A DNA stretch of 64,000 nt from Devosia sp. (GTDB taxonomy: Bacteria > Pseudomonadota > Alphaproteobacteria > Rhizobiales > Devosiaceae). Each line of letters opens with the position of its first letter. Position 1 is the first letter of the stretch. Below the pieces are notes generated by a model that worked only from the letters and a program-made list of their open reading frames with translations, did not search any database and was not told the DNA's origin. A program made the position numbers and the translations under genes. The stretch is taken from positions 558,001 through 622,000 of the forward strand of contig NZ_JANQAH010000009.1 in assembly GCF_024707125.1 (NCBI RefSeq), given 5' to 3'. Below are positions 25,787 to 34,094 of this stretch, piece by piece.

Positions 25787-26386
25787 ATGCGTCGTCTCTT
25801 CGCTTGCCTTGTTGTTGGTCTTATTGGGATTTCGCCTGCTCTGGCCTTCGATGCAGGAACTGAGGACGTGCTGGACCGGATGAAGGTCGGCAAGCTGGTT
25901 CCCATTACCGAGATTGCCACGCTGATGCGCAATGCCGAGCGCTGGTGCTATATCGAACAGGAGGGCAGCTGCTCCTGGTCCGATATCTATCTCGAGGTGA
26001 CCGACGAGGGCGCGACCTATGAAATCGGCAATGCCTGGGACGCCGATTACGACGTGATCTTTACCGACCACGGAACATTCGAAGAGAACCGCTATATCTG
26101 CGAGACGGGCTATGACTGGGTCCCGACGCTGCGCGCCATCAATCGCGCCGACGGCACGGCCGTGAATGGCCGCCCGCTCTGGGAGCTGAAAAACCAGATC
26201 GGCGAGGGCCGCAGCGAAGGCATCGACTGCTACGACTATATTCTTAAAGGGTCGGACACCGCAGCCGAGACCATCACCCTGTTGCAGCGGCAATTTACCG
26301 ATGGCGTCACCGACCCGATCAACGACGTGACGGTGACGCTGCATTTCAATGCGGACACGGCGGCGGCGCTGACCTGGTATTACTGA
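25787..26386 (+). CDS. Secreted protein of unknown function
   Basis: The ATG at 25787 is preceded by GGGAGGGAGAAT and gives 199 residues with a signal peptide ([20 protein letters not shown], cleavage before FDAG). The mature domain is acidic with many aromatic residues ([39 protein letters not shown]) and Cys pairs likely to be disulfide-bonded. I recognise no family. Its 3' end overlaps the convergent VOC gene by seven bases. Confidence 0.7.
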   Translation: MRRLFACLVVGLIGISPALAFDAGTEDVLDRMKVGKLVPITEIATLMRNAERWCYIEQEGSCSWSDIYLEVTDEGATYEIGNAWDADYDVIFTDHGTFEENRYICETGYDWVPTLRAINRADGTAVNGRPLWELKNQIGEGRSEGIDCYDYILKGSDTAAETITLLQRQFTDGVTDPINDVTVTLHFNADTAAALTWYY

Positions 26387-26787
26387 CCGCCCTGCGCGGC
26401 GAGCCAGGTGGGGTCCGGATCGATCGGCGTGATCACGTCGAGCAGCACCCCATTGGGATCGCTGGCAATGAAATGACGCTGGCCGAAAACCTCGTCGCGC
26501 AGTTCCTGGGCGATTTTTATGCCCTTGCCGGCAAAACGCTGAGCCTCTGCAGCGGCATCCGCCACTTCAAAGCTGAGGATCAGGCCGCTGGTCGGCTTGC
26601 GGCCTTCGGGCGGGATGGTCTCGTGGTCATGGGCAATGATGGCCAGCTCCTGCGAGCCGTTGGGCGCGCGCAGATGCATGTACCAATCGCTGGCGAAAAC
26701 CTCGGTAAAGCCGAAGAGGTCCTTGTAAAACGCGGCTGTGCCGGCAACGTCCCGGACCTGCAGGAGCGGATAATAGGCTGAAAACAT
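26380..26787 (-). CDS. VOC-superfamily (glyoxalase/bleomycin-resistance-like) protein
   Basis: The ATG at 26787 follows GGAGAGACCG, giving 135 residues. The paired beta-alpha-beta-beta-beta units are visible: [23 protein letters not shown], then [17 protein letters not shown] and [15 protein letters not shown]. The conserved terminal glutamate of metal-binding VOC enzymes is here Asp in LLDVIT, so the activity is uncertain. It is divergent from a TetR gene that is frameshifted in this sequence, and the pair was presumably a regulator-target unit. Confidence 0.85.
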   Translation of the reverse strand: MFSAYYPLLQVRDVAGTAAFYKDLFGFTEVFASDWYMHLRAPNGSQELAIIAHDHETIPPEGRKPTSGLILSFEVADAAAEAQRFAGKGIKIAQELRDEVFGQRHFIASDPNGVLLDVITPIDPDPTWLAAQGGQ

Positions 26788-26860
26788 CGGTCTCTCCTTG
26801 CGAAAACGACAGTTTAGAAACATACTGTGTGTACGTAACAATAACAAACATGGTGTATGT

Positions 26861-27444
26861 ATGCAAGTGCAGCGCAGAACGCAGGAAGAGCGGCGGGACG
26901 CCACCCGCCGCGCCCTGATCGCAGCGGCAAGGCGGCAATTTGCCGAAAACGGCTACGCCGCCACCAATACGCCCGCCATTGCGGCCGAAGCCGGGGTGAC
27001 CCGCGGCGCACTTTACCACCATTTTGCCGACAAACAGGCGCTGTTCGAGGCGGTGGTCGAGGAAGAGCACGCGCTTCTTGCGCTCGCCATCAATGCGGCG
27101 GCCGAGGCAGAGGATGAGCCGGGCCCGGTCCGGGCCCTCATCGAGGGGGGGATGCCTATCTCGCGGCCATGCAGGATCCCGGCCGTCGGCGCATTCTTCT
27201 CATCGAAGCGCCGGCCGTGATCGCCCGGGAAAGGCTCGAGGCCATCAATTCCCGCTTTGGGCTCAAAACCTTGGTGGAAGGCGTTGCGGCCGCGGTGGCG
27301 GCAGGCGCGATCCGCGACCTGCCGGTCCTGCCGCTCGCCCAGCTCCTCGACGCGCTTTTTGATCGCGCCGCCCTGGCGCCCGCCGAGGAACTGGCCGACT
27401 ATCGCAAGGCAATCAAGGCCTTGATTAGGGGCCTAAAGACCTGA
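26861..27444 (+). pseudogene. TetR-family regulator disrupted by a frameshift in a G7 tract
   Basis: From the ATG at 26861 the frame encodes a textbook TetR HTH ([20 protein letters not shown], then VTRGALYHHFADKQALFEAVV). At a run of seven G residues (27145-27151) it shifts into unrelated text and stops at 27220. The continuing TetR C-terminal domain (AMQDPGRRRILLIEAPAVI through KAIKALIRGLKT) is in the frame one base away. One extra G (eight in all) restores a 194-residue protein of normal TetR length. Homopolymer position suggests slippage: phase variation, recent decay or sequencing error. Its last 12 bases overlap the convergent tail-fibre gene. Confidence 0.8.
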
Positions 27445-28470
27445 CTCGAGTTTTTTCACACGCTCCGCAAGCGCCTGGACGGCGGCAATGAGCGGGGAAA
27501 TGAAGCTCGAATAGCGCAGGGCCTGCTGGCTGTCGGCGTCGTCATCATCGACCAGCACATGGCCGCCGAAATTTGCTGCGCCGTGGGCCTGGGCGGTGGC
27601 GAGCACCTCTTGCGCGAGAAGGCCATAATGCACGCGCTCGTCCAAGGCATTGTCGCGCCAGCGATAGCGCACCGGGTTCAGGGCCAGGATGAAACCAAGG
27701 CCCAGGTCGGTCGGCAAGATATCGGTTTTGAGGCGCATGTCGGAAGTCTGGATCGTGCCGGTGGCGGACCATACGGCGCTCCAGCGCGCGCCGCTGGCGC
27801 CGAGGGTCTGCGCATTGTCGATGGCTGGCTTTACCGCGCCGGCAAAACTGGCGCTGCCATCGCTGGCCACCACCAGCGCATTGCTCCAGCTGCTGCCATC
27901 GGCGCTGATTTTGAGGCGCCAGGCATTGTCGGCGAGCAGGCCCATTTCGGCGCGGCCGGACCAATTGCTCTGAAAGAGCAGGCTGGCCGTGTCGCTTGCT
28001 GTCGCCTTGTTGAGTTTTAGCTGGTGCCCGGCCCCATCATGGGTGAAGAGCGTCGCATCGGCCGCGACCGACAGGCGATTGGTGGTATCGGCGTCGGCAT
28101 TGATCCCGAACTGCGGCAGGCCGGCGCCGGTAGCGGCGACGGCAATCCAGCCGGTGCCGGAAAAGACGCAGAGCGTGCCGCTGGCCTTGTCGAAAACCTG
28201 CCAGCCGGGCGCGGGGTCGTAAAAATTCCAGGCGCCGGCCTGGAAGGCGGCGATTTCCTCGCTGTGCCCGGCCCAGGCGCCGGTGGCGGCCGCCGGCACG
28301 ATCCAGGCTTCGCCTTCGAGTGCGGTGGTGGGCGGGGTCGTTAGCGTGCTCGCTTCGACGCTGGCCTGTACCAGCGCATCGAGCCGCATGAGGGCTTCGT
28401 TGTGGGTGATGTGTTTCAGCGCCTGTCCGGAAATGATCTGCGGCAGGCTGAGGCGGGGTGTGTCGTCCAT
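27433..28470 (-). CDS. Phage/GTA-type tail fibre: DUF2793 plus self-cleaving S74 chaperone
   Basis: The ATG at 28470 gives 345 residues. Residues 1-120 are a DUF2793 domain (RLSLPQIISGQALKHITHNEAL, EGEAWIVPAAATGAWAGH, FYDPAPGWQVFDKASG). A beta-rich stalk follows, and the last 103 residues are an S74 intramolecular chaperone. That chaperone begins at Ser243 in TSDMRLKTDI, with the conserved Lys just after and YGLLAQEVLAT plus a terminal coiled coil (IAAVQALAERVKKLE). S74 domains help fibres trimerise and then cut themselves off before the serine. The gene transfer agent of Rhodobacter uses a DUF2793 tail fibre encoded away from its main cluster, and this may be an equivalent. No other phage gene is nearby. 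Confidence 0.85.
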   Translation of the reverse strand: MDDTPRLSLPQIISGQALKHITHNEALMRLDALVQASVEASTLTTPPTTALEGEAWIVPAAATGAWAGHSEEIAAFQAGAWNFYDPAPGWQVFDKASGTLCVFSGTGWIAVAATGAGLPQFGINADADTTNRLSVAADATLFTHDGAGHQLKLNKATASDTASLLFQSNWSGRAEMGLLADNAWRLKISADGSSWSNALVVASDGSASFAGAVKPAIDNAQTLGASGARWSAVWSATGTIQTSDMRLKTDILPTDLGLGFILALNPVRYRWRDNALDERVHYGLLAQEVLATAQAHGAANFGGHVLVDDDDADSQQALRYSSFISPLIAAVQALAERVKKLESGL

Positions 28471-28608
28471 GTCTGGCAATCCTTGTTGAGAGATTGCCCT
28501 ATTTTCCACCCGCCCGAGGGGGCGGGGATTAGCGGGATAACCCAAACCCTCTTCCCTTTGCGCGCCGAGCCTTTATGAGAAACTCTCGATCTTGAGCTTG
28601 TGAGCGGA

Positions 28609-29487
28609 ATGAGCGCACCCATCCACATCGTCCTCGCCTTCGACGACAATTTCTGGGCGCCCGCCTATACGGTGATGCGCTCGGTGTGCCTCTCCACCCA
28701 TCGGCGCAAGGATCTGGTGTTTCATCTGCTGCACATGCCGATATCGGATGAGCATCGCTATGACATCGAAGGCATAGTGCGCGAATTCGGCGCGAGCCTG
28801 CGCTGGTATCCGCTGGAAAAATCCGAACTCTTCGACTTTTTTGTTGCCGAACTGCCGGCCAGCAGCCGTTGGCCAAAGATCGTCTATGCCCGGCTGCTGA
28901 TGGCCGATATCCTGCCCACCGATATCGAGCGCATCATCTATCTTGATTGCGACATGCTGGTGCGGGCGCCGATCGAAAAGCTCTACGAGCTGGACCTGGG
29001 CGGGCATCCGCTGGGCGCGGTGCAGGATTCGCTGCAGCCCTTCATCATGGGCCGGCGCGACATGCGCCAAAATGTCGGGATTTTCGACACGGCCGATTCC
29101 TATTTCAATTCCGGCATGCTGCTGGTCGACCTGCCCAAATGGCGCGAGCTCAACGTCAAGGCCGAGGTCGCCGTGATTGCCGGCAAGGGCTGGATCGAAC
29201 GGCTTTACTACGATCAGGACGTGCTCAATCTGGTCTTCCGCAATCGCTGGCAGGCTCTGCCCTGGCGCTGGAACACCATTGATGCGCATCTCGCCCATGA
29301 GGCGCTCAACGCGCACATCCTGCACTATACGCGCGAAGCAAAACCCTGGGGGCTCTTCGCCGGCATGCTGCGCTCGTCGGCCTATTCGCGCTGGTATCGG
29401 CACGTCATGACCAATGACCTCTTCTATCGCTTCATGCGGCACCGCTGGAAGCGATACTGGCTCAAGAAGCTGCGGCTGGCGCGCTGA
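28609..29487 (+). CDS. Family 8 glycosyltransferase (first of tandem pair)
   Basis: The 292-residue protein from ATG 28609 is a GT-A fold enzyme: IHIVLAFDDNFWAPAYTVMRS at the N-terminus, the metal-binding DxD in IIYLDCDMLVRAP, and IFDTADSYFNSGMLLVDLPKWR. DQDVLN and the late HYTREAKPW histidine are also present, all typical of GT8 (LPS galactosyl/glucosyltransferase-like). A basic amphipathic C-terminus (KRYWLKKLRLAR) would hold it to the inner membrane. It would add a sugar to LPS or exopolysaccharide. It is followed after three bases by a close paralogue. Confidence 0.9.
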   Translation: MSAPIHIVLAFDDNFWAPAYTVMRSVCLSTHRRKDLVFHLLHMPISDEHRYDIEGIVREFGASLRWYPLEKSELFDFFVAELPASSRWPKIVYARLLMADILPTDIERIIYLDCDMLVRAPIEKLYELDLGGHPLGAVQDSLQPFIMGRRDMRQNVGIFDTADSYFNSGMLLVDLPKWRELNVKAEVAVIAGKGWIERLYYDQDVLNLVFRNRWQALPWRWNTIDAHLAHEALNAHILHYTREAKPWGLFAGMLRSSAYSRWYRHVMTNDLFYRFMRHRWKRYWLKKLRLAR

Positions 29488-29490
29488 CCC

Positions 29491-30363
29491 ATGAAAATGC
29501 ATGTCTGCCTGACTTTCGATGACAATTTCTGGGCGCCGGCCTTTGCCACCATGCGCTCGGTCTGCCTCTTCACGCATAGGCGCGAAGACCTGGTCTTTCA
29601 CCTCTGCCACCGGACGCTGGCGCCCGAGCACAGGGCCGACCTCGAAAAGATCGTGGAGGAATTTCCGGTCGAGCTGCGCTGGTACGATCTCGACCAGTCG
29701 GACATGTTCCGCGACATCGCCGGCCGCATGCCGGAGAACAAGCGTCTCTCAAATATCGTCTATGCGCGGCTGATGATCGACCGTCTGGTCGCCCCCGATG
29801 TCGAGCGCATTCTTTATCTCGATTGCGACATGCTGGTGCGCGACGATATTTTTCGTCTTTTTGATCTCGACCTTGAGGGTAAGGCGATAGCGGCCGTGCG
29901 CGACCCTGCCGGGGCGCTGATTACCGGGCAGCGGGATCTGAAAAAGAACCGCGATATCTTTGATCCCGCCGATCCCTATTTCAATGCCGGCATGGTGCTT
30001 ATCGATATCGCCAAGTGGCGCGAGGCCGACATTTTGGGGCGCATGGAAGAGGCCTATGCCTCGGGGGTCATGCAGCGGATCTATTATGACCAGGACCTGC
30101 TCAACCTGATCTTTCGTGGCAAGTGGTTGCAGCTGCCCTGGCGCTGGAACACCATCGATGCGCGTCACGCCCATGACGGGCTCGATCCGGCCATCGTCCA
30201 CTATACGGGCGATACCAAGCCGTGGAGCGTCTTTGCGCATACCTTCCAGTCCGTGGCCTATGCGCGCTTCTATCGCCACGTCATGACCAATGATCTGTTT
30301 TATCGCTTTGCAAAACACCGCTGGAAGCGGTGGTGGCTCAAAAAGCTGCGCTTAGGGCGCTAA
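29491..30363 (+). CDS. Family 8 glycosyltransferase (second of tandem pair)
   Basis: The 290-residue protein is a paralogue of the preceding one, roughly half identical by eye and colinear throughout. It has CLTFDDNFWAPAFATMRSVC, DxD in ILYLDCDMLVRDD, IFDPADPYFNAGMVLIDIAKW, DQDLLN, HYTGDTKPWSVF and the same basic tail KRWWLKKLRLGR. The two probably act in sequence on one surface glycan, or arose by duplication and differ in acceptor. The gene starts three bases after its neighbour's stop, and its own stop overlaps by four bases the stop of a convergent glycosyltransferase. Confidence 0.9.
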   Translation: MKMHVCLTFDDNFWAPAFATMRSVCLFTHRREDLVFHLCHRTLAPEHRADLEKIVEEFPVELRWYDLDQSDMFRDIAGRMPENKRLSNIVYARLMIDRLVAPDVERILYLDCDMLVRDDIFRLFDLDLEGKAIAAVRDPAGALITGQRDLKKNRDIFDPADPYFNAGMVLIDIAKWREADILGRMEEAYASGVMQRIYYDQDLLNLIFRGKWLQLPWRWNTIDARHAHDGLDPAIVHYTGDTKPWSVFAHTFQSVAYARFYRHVMTNDLFYRFAKHRWKRWWLKKLRLGR

Positions 30364-31169
30364 GCAACTTTCGCGGGATCAAGTCCCTCGCGAGCGCAGA
30401 GTTTTGCCAAGGCGCTCCCGGCTTCGGGCAGCGGCAGGCCGGCGCGGCCGCGGTCGGTGAGCTGGCTGCGCCAGAGATGGATGCCGAGGGTTTCGGGCTT
30501 GATCGCCGCGTCGAGGTCAGAGCCTGACGTCATCAATGCCGGAATGCCCTCATAGGGCACGGGATAGAAGGTTGCCGAGGGCAGCACCCGCGCGGTGAGG
30601 CCGTGTTCCGCGACGAAATGGGTGAGGGCCATGGGCCCGGTTGCGCCATATTGCATGTGTTCGGGCGTTACCCGGTCGCCCACGAGGCGGCGAATGGCGA
30701 CCTCGAAGCGCCGCAGTGGCGGCAGGTGCGGCTCGAGCAGCGGGCGCTTCTTCTCTTCAAAGACAGAAAGCAGGTCGGCCAGCAGCGGCGCATCGGGCGG
30801 CATATAGAGCATGGCGCCATTGACCGAACCGGGCCGTTCCCAGGCCATGAGATAGTCGAACGGGCCTTCCATGGGGCGCAGGCAATACATGTCGAGATCG
30901 GCATAGACGCCGAGCCCGGCTTTCAGTGCCGCGTAGCGAAAATGGTCGGAAAAGACGCCGGGCGTGCCGCGGCCCTTGTAAAAGACCAGCTTTTCCGGCG
31001 GCAGCACAGTTGTAGCGTCACGCCATTCGGCGCCCGCAGGCAGGGCAGTGATCGGCTCGTAGGAATAGACCTCCACCTTGTGTCCCTGCCGGACAAAGGA
31101 GGTGATGCAGAGAATTTCGAGCCAGCTCAAAGGGCCGTGCCAGAAACTGACAATGGTAGGCAAGGTCAT
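30360..31169 (-). CDS. GT32-like glycosyltransferase with DXD sugar-binding motif
   Basis: The 269-residue protein starts TIVSFWHGPLSWLEILCITS. It has the DHFRYAALKAGLGVYADLDMYCL block, the DXD region of the glycosyltransferase-sugar-binding family (GT32/TcdA-like), and later HYGATGP-like QYGATGPMALTHF. These transfer hexoses or phosphosugars to capsule or LPS. It faces the two GT8 genes tail to tail, making a three-enzyme glycan patch next to the tail-fibre gene. Confidence 0.85.
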   Translation of the reverse strand: MTLPTIVSFWHGPLSWLEILCITSFVRQGHKVEVYSYEPITALPAGAEWRDATTVLPPEKLVFYKGRGTPGVFSDHFRYAALKAGLGVYADLDMYCLRPMEGPFDYLMAWERPGSVNGAMLYMPPDAPLLADLLSVFEEKKRPLLEPHLPPLRRFEVAIRRLVGDRVTPEHMQYGATGPMALTHFVAEHGLTARVLPSATFYPVPYEGIPALMTSGSDLDAAIKPETLGIHLWRSQLTDRGRAGLPLPEAGSALAKLCAREGLDPAKVA

Positions 31170-31222
31170 CGGAAGCGGTCCTGTTCGGACCGCTCCCTAG
31201 CATGGACTTGGCACTGCCAAAA

Positions 31223-31299
31223 TACCCCCACCCTCATTCCCTCCCCACAAGGGGGAGGAGGCGCTCACCTCGTGTGGAGAGGGGGCAAGGGTGGGTGGT
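31223..31299. repeat. Intergenic inverted repeat, family A copy 2
   Basis: TACCCCCACCCTCATTCCCTC pairs imperfectly with GAGGGGGCAAGGGTGGGTGG, and the CTCCCCACAAGGGGGAGGAG hairpin is inside. This copy is shorter and more degenerate than those near 18171 and 54284. Confidence 0.68.
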
Positions 31300-31315
31300 C
31301 AAGCCGCACGAAATC

Positions 31316-32209
31316 TCAATTGGCGGCGGAGCGGCGGCGATATTCGCTGGCGATGTAAATCGCGACGACAGCGAAAACGGCGCCGATCCCGACCTGCAGC
31401 CAGTCGAATTTCTGCAGGAAGTCGATGGTGAAAGCCGTGGCGTCAAAGGCCTGCTGGCCTTCCCAGACGCGGTCGAGATAGTCGACGGCGACCGGAAACT
31501 GCGAGCGGTAATTGAGATAGTCCCAGGTGCGCGTGGCAAAGGGATGCATGCCCCCGCCCATGACGACCCATTCGAGCACCGAGAGAATCGAAGGCAAAAG
31601 CAAGGCCAGCGGGATGGCCCAGCGACCGGCCGCCGTGCCCATGGCCCCCACCAAAGCCATATAGGGCAGGTACCACAGAAGGGCGCAGGCGATGACGACG
31701 AGGAGCACAAGGCTCATCTGCGCAAAAATGACCAGAATGCTCCAGAGCAGGGTGGCGCTGCCAAGGCCCGCAATCATCGTCGTTACATAGGCGACGCCAA
31801 ACATCAGGACGATGCTGAGGAGCGCCACGGCAAAGATCGAACCGGGCAGGATGGTTACGGCAGCGGTGAGCTTGCTCAGCAATACCTTCAGGTCCGAAGC
31901 CGGCATCGACTTCCAGAACAGCATGGCATTGTTGCGCTTGTCGGCGGCAAAGCCATCGGCGCAGTAAAAGAACAGCACGAAGCCGAGGTAAATGAGCCAG
32001 CCGGCAGCAAGCGCGGCAAAGCCGGCCTCAAAAACCCAGGTGGGCATCACGGTCAGCATCTGGCCGGAAAAGCGCGTGTTGATGCGGTCGACGCTGAAGG
32101 CAAAGATGGTGAGGAGGAAGACGATCGCCACCATGACCAGCGGTGCGATGAAGAAGGCACCGCGATGCTCGATATATTCGCGATGGACGAGTGCAGCAAA
32201 AGCCTTCAT
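31316..32209 (-). CDS. ABC-2 type transporter permease
   Basis: The 297-residue protein is a six-helix ABC-2 permease: a cytoplasmic N-terminus (MKAFAALVHREYIEHRGAFF), then helices near 20-45, 60-85, 115-140, 150-175, 185-210 and 270-290. The large loop between the last two helices lies outside. It overlaps the ATPase gene by four bases (ATGA), so translation is coupled. With a YtrA-type GntR repressor as first gene, the unit resembles the B. subtilis ytr and related exporters that respond to cell-wall stress. Substrate unknown. Confidence 0.85.
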   Translation of the reverse strand: MKAFAALVHREYIEHRGAFFIAPLVMVAIVFLLTIFAFSVDRINTRFSGQMLTVMPTWVFEAGFAALAAGWLIYLGFVLFFYCADGFAADKRNNAMLFWKSMPASDLKVLLSKLTAAVTILPGSIFAVALLSIVLMFGVAYVTTMIAGLGSATLLWSILVIFAQMSLVLLVVIACALLWYLPYMALVGAMGTAAGRWAIPLALLLPSILSVLEWVVMGGGMHPFATRTWDYLNYRSQFPVAVDYLDRVWEGQQAFDATAFTIDFLQKFDWLQVGIGAVFAVVAIYIASEYRRRSAAN

Positions 32210-33105
32210 CGGGCCGTCTCCGGATTGGCAGTCGGTCGCTGCATCAGCGCGACGAAGAGGTCGGAAAGCGTCGGTGTCGAAACTTTTCCAAGCGGTTCGA
32301 GGTTTTCCCGCGAGACGCCGTCAAAGATAAAGACGGTCTGGCCGAAGCGCGTTTCTTCATAGACCGGGCCGAGGGCGCGGGCCTGGGCCTGTAATTCCGG
32401 CTCATTGGTCACGAGCTGCGAAAATTTCTCGTTCACCGTCTCCATCTGCATGTGGAGGACCAGGTCGCCGTCACGAATGAACATGATGTCGGAGAGCATG
32501 AACTCGATCTCGTCCACCTGGTGGGTGGTGATGATCAGGGTGCGCTCCTCGGTCATATAGTCTTCGAGGAGGCGCCGGTAAAACCGCTTGCGATAGGTGA
32601 TGTCGAGCCCGAGCGTCGGTTCGTCGAGCACCAGAAGCTTGGCATCGATCGCCATGACCACGGCGAGGTGAAGCTGGGCCACCATGCCCTTGGAGAGCGT
32701 CTTGATCTTCATCTCGGGCTTGATGTCGGTGCCCTCGAGAAAGCTGCGCGCCTTGTCGGTCGAAAAATTGGGATGGATGTTGGAGAGAAGGGCGAAGAGT
32801 TCGCGCACCCTGAGGAAGCGCGGCAGGCTCGCCACGTCGGAAATGAAGGCGACGTTTTCCATCAGCTTGGCGCGGCGGGCAAAGGGATCTTCGCCCAGCA
32901 CGCGAATGGTGCCCTCATAACTCGTGAGCCCCAGCATGGCATTGAGCGTCGTGGTCTTGCCCGCGCCATTGTGGCCGACAAGGCCATAGATGCGGCCGGC
33001 GGGAATGTCGAAATCGAGCCCGTGCAGGATTTCCTTTCGGCCGAATTTTTTCCTCAGGCCCCGTGCGGTGACGACGGGCTCTAGGGTGAGATTGGTGTCA
33101 GTCAT
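32206..33105 (-). CDS. ABC transporter ATP-binding protein
   Basis: The 299-residue nucleotide-binding subunit has Walker A GHNGAGKTTTLN, a Q loop in VAFISDVASLPRF (Q replaced), signature LSKGMVAQLHLA, Walker B KLLVLDEPTLGLD and the switch histidine in IITTHQVDEIEFM. LSKGM replaces LSGGQ, as is common in YtrB/EcsA-like ABC-2 exporter subunits. It pairs with the membrane protein encoded next and lies four bases inside the GntR gene's end. The C-terminal 80 residues are an accessory domain. Confidence 0.9.
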   Translation of the reverse strand: MTDTNLTLEPVVTARGLRKKFGRKEILHGLDFDIPAGRIYGLVGHNGAGKTTTLNAMLGLTSYEGTIRVLGEDPFARRAKLMENVAFISDVASLPRFLRVRELFALLSNIHPNFSTDKARSFLEGTDIKPEMKIKTLSKGMVAQLHLAVVMAIDAKLLVLDEPTLGLDITYRKRFYRRLLEDYMTEERTLIITTHQVDEIEFMLSDIMFIRDGDLVLHMQMETVNEKFSQLVTNEPELQAQARALGPVYEETRFGQTVFIFDGVSRENLEPLGKVSTPTLSDLFVALMQRPTANPETAR

Positions 33106-33467
33106 GGCTTGGGCTCCACCGGGGTTTCGGCAAAGAGGGTTTTGGGATCAAGGTTCAGGGCCTTGATCTGGGTGAGGATGCGCGGCCAGTCCTCCTTGAG
33201 GAACTTTTCGCGCTCGTGGGTAAGCAATTTGTCTTGTGCGCCTTGGGTAACGAACATTCCAAGACCCCTCCGTTTTTCGACCACGCCGATCTCGACCAGG
33301 GCTTCGAAGGCCTTGGTGACCGTCAGCGGATTGACCGAAAGTTCTGCTGCAATCTGGCGCACCGAGGGAAGGGAATCGCCCTCCCCGACTGCGCCACGCA
33401 GGATCATCTCGATCAGCCGCTGCCGGATCTGCACGAAGATCGGCTGGCTGGCGTGAAAATCATCCAT
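33102..33467 (-). CDS. GntR-family repressor, YtrA subfamily
   Basis: The 121-residue protein is an N-terminal GntR winged helix (IFVQIRQRLIEMILRGAVGEGDSLPSV, recognition part LSVNPLTVTKAFEALVE, wing VEKRRGLGMFV) plus only about 45 further residues. This short form defines the YtrA subfamily. It is the first gene of a three-gene operon with an ABC-2 exporter, and a 26 bp dyad lies just upstream, so it almost certainly represses its own operon. Confidence 0.9.
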   Translation of the reverse strand: MDDFHASQPIFVQIRQRLIEMILRGAVGEGDSLPSVRQIAAELSVNPLTVTKAFEALVEIGVVEKRRGLGMFVTQGAQDKLLTHEREKFLKEDWPRILTQIKALNLDPKTLFAETPVEPKP

Positions 33468-33481
33468 GTGTCGTGCCTATC

Positions 33482-33507
33482 TAGTGTGATACATGTGTAG
33501 CACACTA
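33482..33507 (-). promoter_or_regulatory. GntR/YtrA-type operator of the ABC exporter operon
   Basis: TAGTGTG (33482-33488) and CACACTA (33501-33507) are perfect inverted halves around a 12-base centre. Across all 26 positions 22 are symmetric. It resembles the AGTGTA-N-TACACT sites of YtrA repressors and lies 15 bp before the GntR start. Confidence 0.75.
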
Positions 33508-33780
33508 ATGCGCCGAGTCAAGCGGTGATAAAGGTCGGAATGGGAACGCGTTTTCTCGCCCGGCCCCAAACACGATCTTGGTTTTTTCTTTGCGGTCTTG
33601 CTCTAGCCACGATCCGCTGTCATAAAGCACCCCATACGTTTTCAGCCGAAGTTGGCTGCCTCTCCCGGTTAATCCCGGTCTTGGCTCACTGATACGCTTT
33701 GCGAACGTCTGTAGGCCCTCTTGCATGTTGCGGAGGGAAACGCTCGCTTCGCTTCGGCTCCGAGCTTTTAGGATACTGAA
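33508..33780 (+). other. Long 5' leader region of the cold-shock gene
   Basis: No credible gene is seen in these 270 bp. Long structured leaders are usual for csp genes. Here a GC-rich AGCCGAAGTTGGCT hairpin is near 33641 and GAGGGAAACGCTCGCTTCGC folds near 33734. TTTTAGGATACTGAA immediately precedes the start codon and resembles the ribosome-site context of alphaproteobacterial csp mRNAs. Confidence 0.45.
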
Positions 33781-33999
33781 ATGGCCACCATCAACGGCAC
33801 CGTCAAGTTCTTCAACGCCACCAAGGGTTTTGGTTTCATCACCCCCGACAATGGCGGCAAGGACCACTTCGTTCACATCTCCGCAGTTCAGCGTTCGGGC
33901 GTCGATGGCCTGTACGAAAACGACAAGGTCACCTACGAGGTCGAGACCGGTCGTGATGGCCGCGAGTCCGCGATCAACCTGACGCTCGTTCAGCAGTAA
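33781..33999 (+). CDS. Cold-shock domain protein (CspA family)
   Basis: The 72-residue product is a single cold-shock OB fold: TINGTVKFFNATKGFGFI carries RNP1 (KGFGFI), and DHFVHISAVQ carries RNP2 (FVHI). It binds single-stranded RNA and DNA and melts mRNA structure, usually on temperature downshift or growth changes. Length and motif spacing are standard. It is monocistronic, with a strong terminator 50 bp after the stop. Confidence 0.96.
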   Translation: MATINGTVKFFNATKGFGFITPDNGGKDHFVHISAVQRSGVDGLYENDKVTYEVETGRDGRESAINLTLVQQ

Positions 34000-34046
34000 G
34001 TTCTGCAAGAGCGCTGAAGGTCGCTCCATAGCGATCTGAAAATTTG

Positions 34047-34077
34047 GCCCGCCCAGCACAAGCTGGGCGGGCTTTTT
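34047..34077 (+). terminator. Rho-independent terminator after csp
   Basis: GCCCGCCCAGC and GCTGGGCGGGC form an 11 bp perfect stem with a four-base ACAA loop, followed by TTTTT. Confidence 0.9.
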
Positions 34078-34094
34078 GCTGGCCGTGAGCGAAA

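Noticed and set aside
28573..29631. 352-codon open frame on the minus strand across the GT8 genes
   Set aside because: Antisense to two genuine GT8 genes with DxD motifs; no ribosome site.
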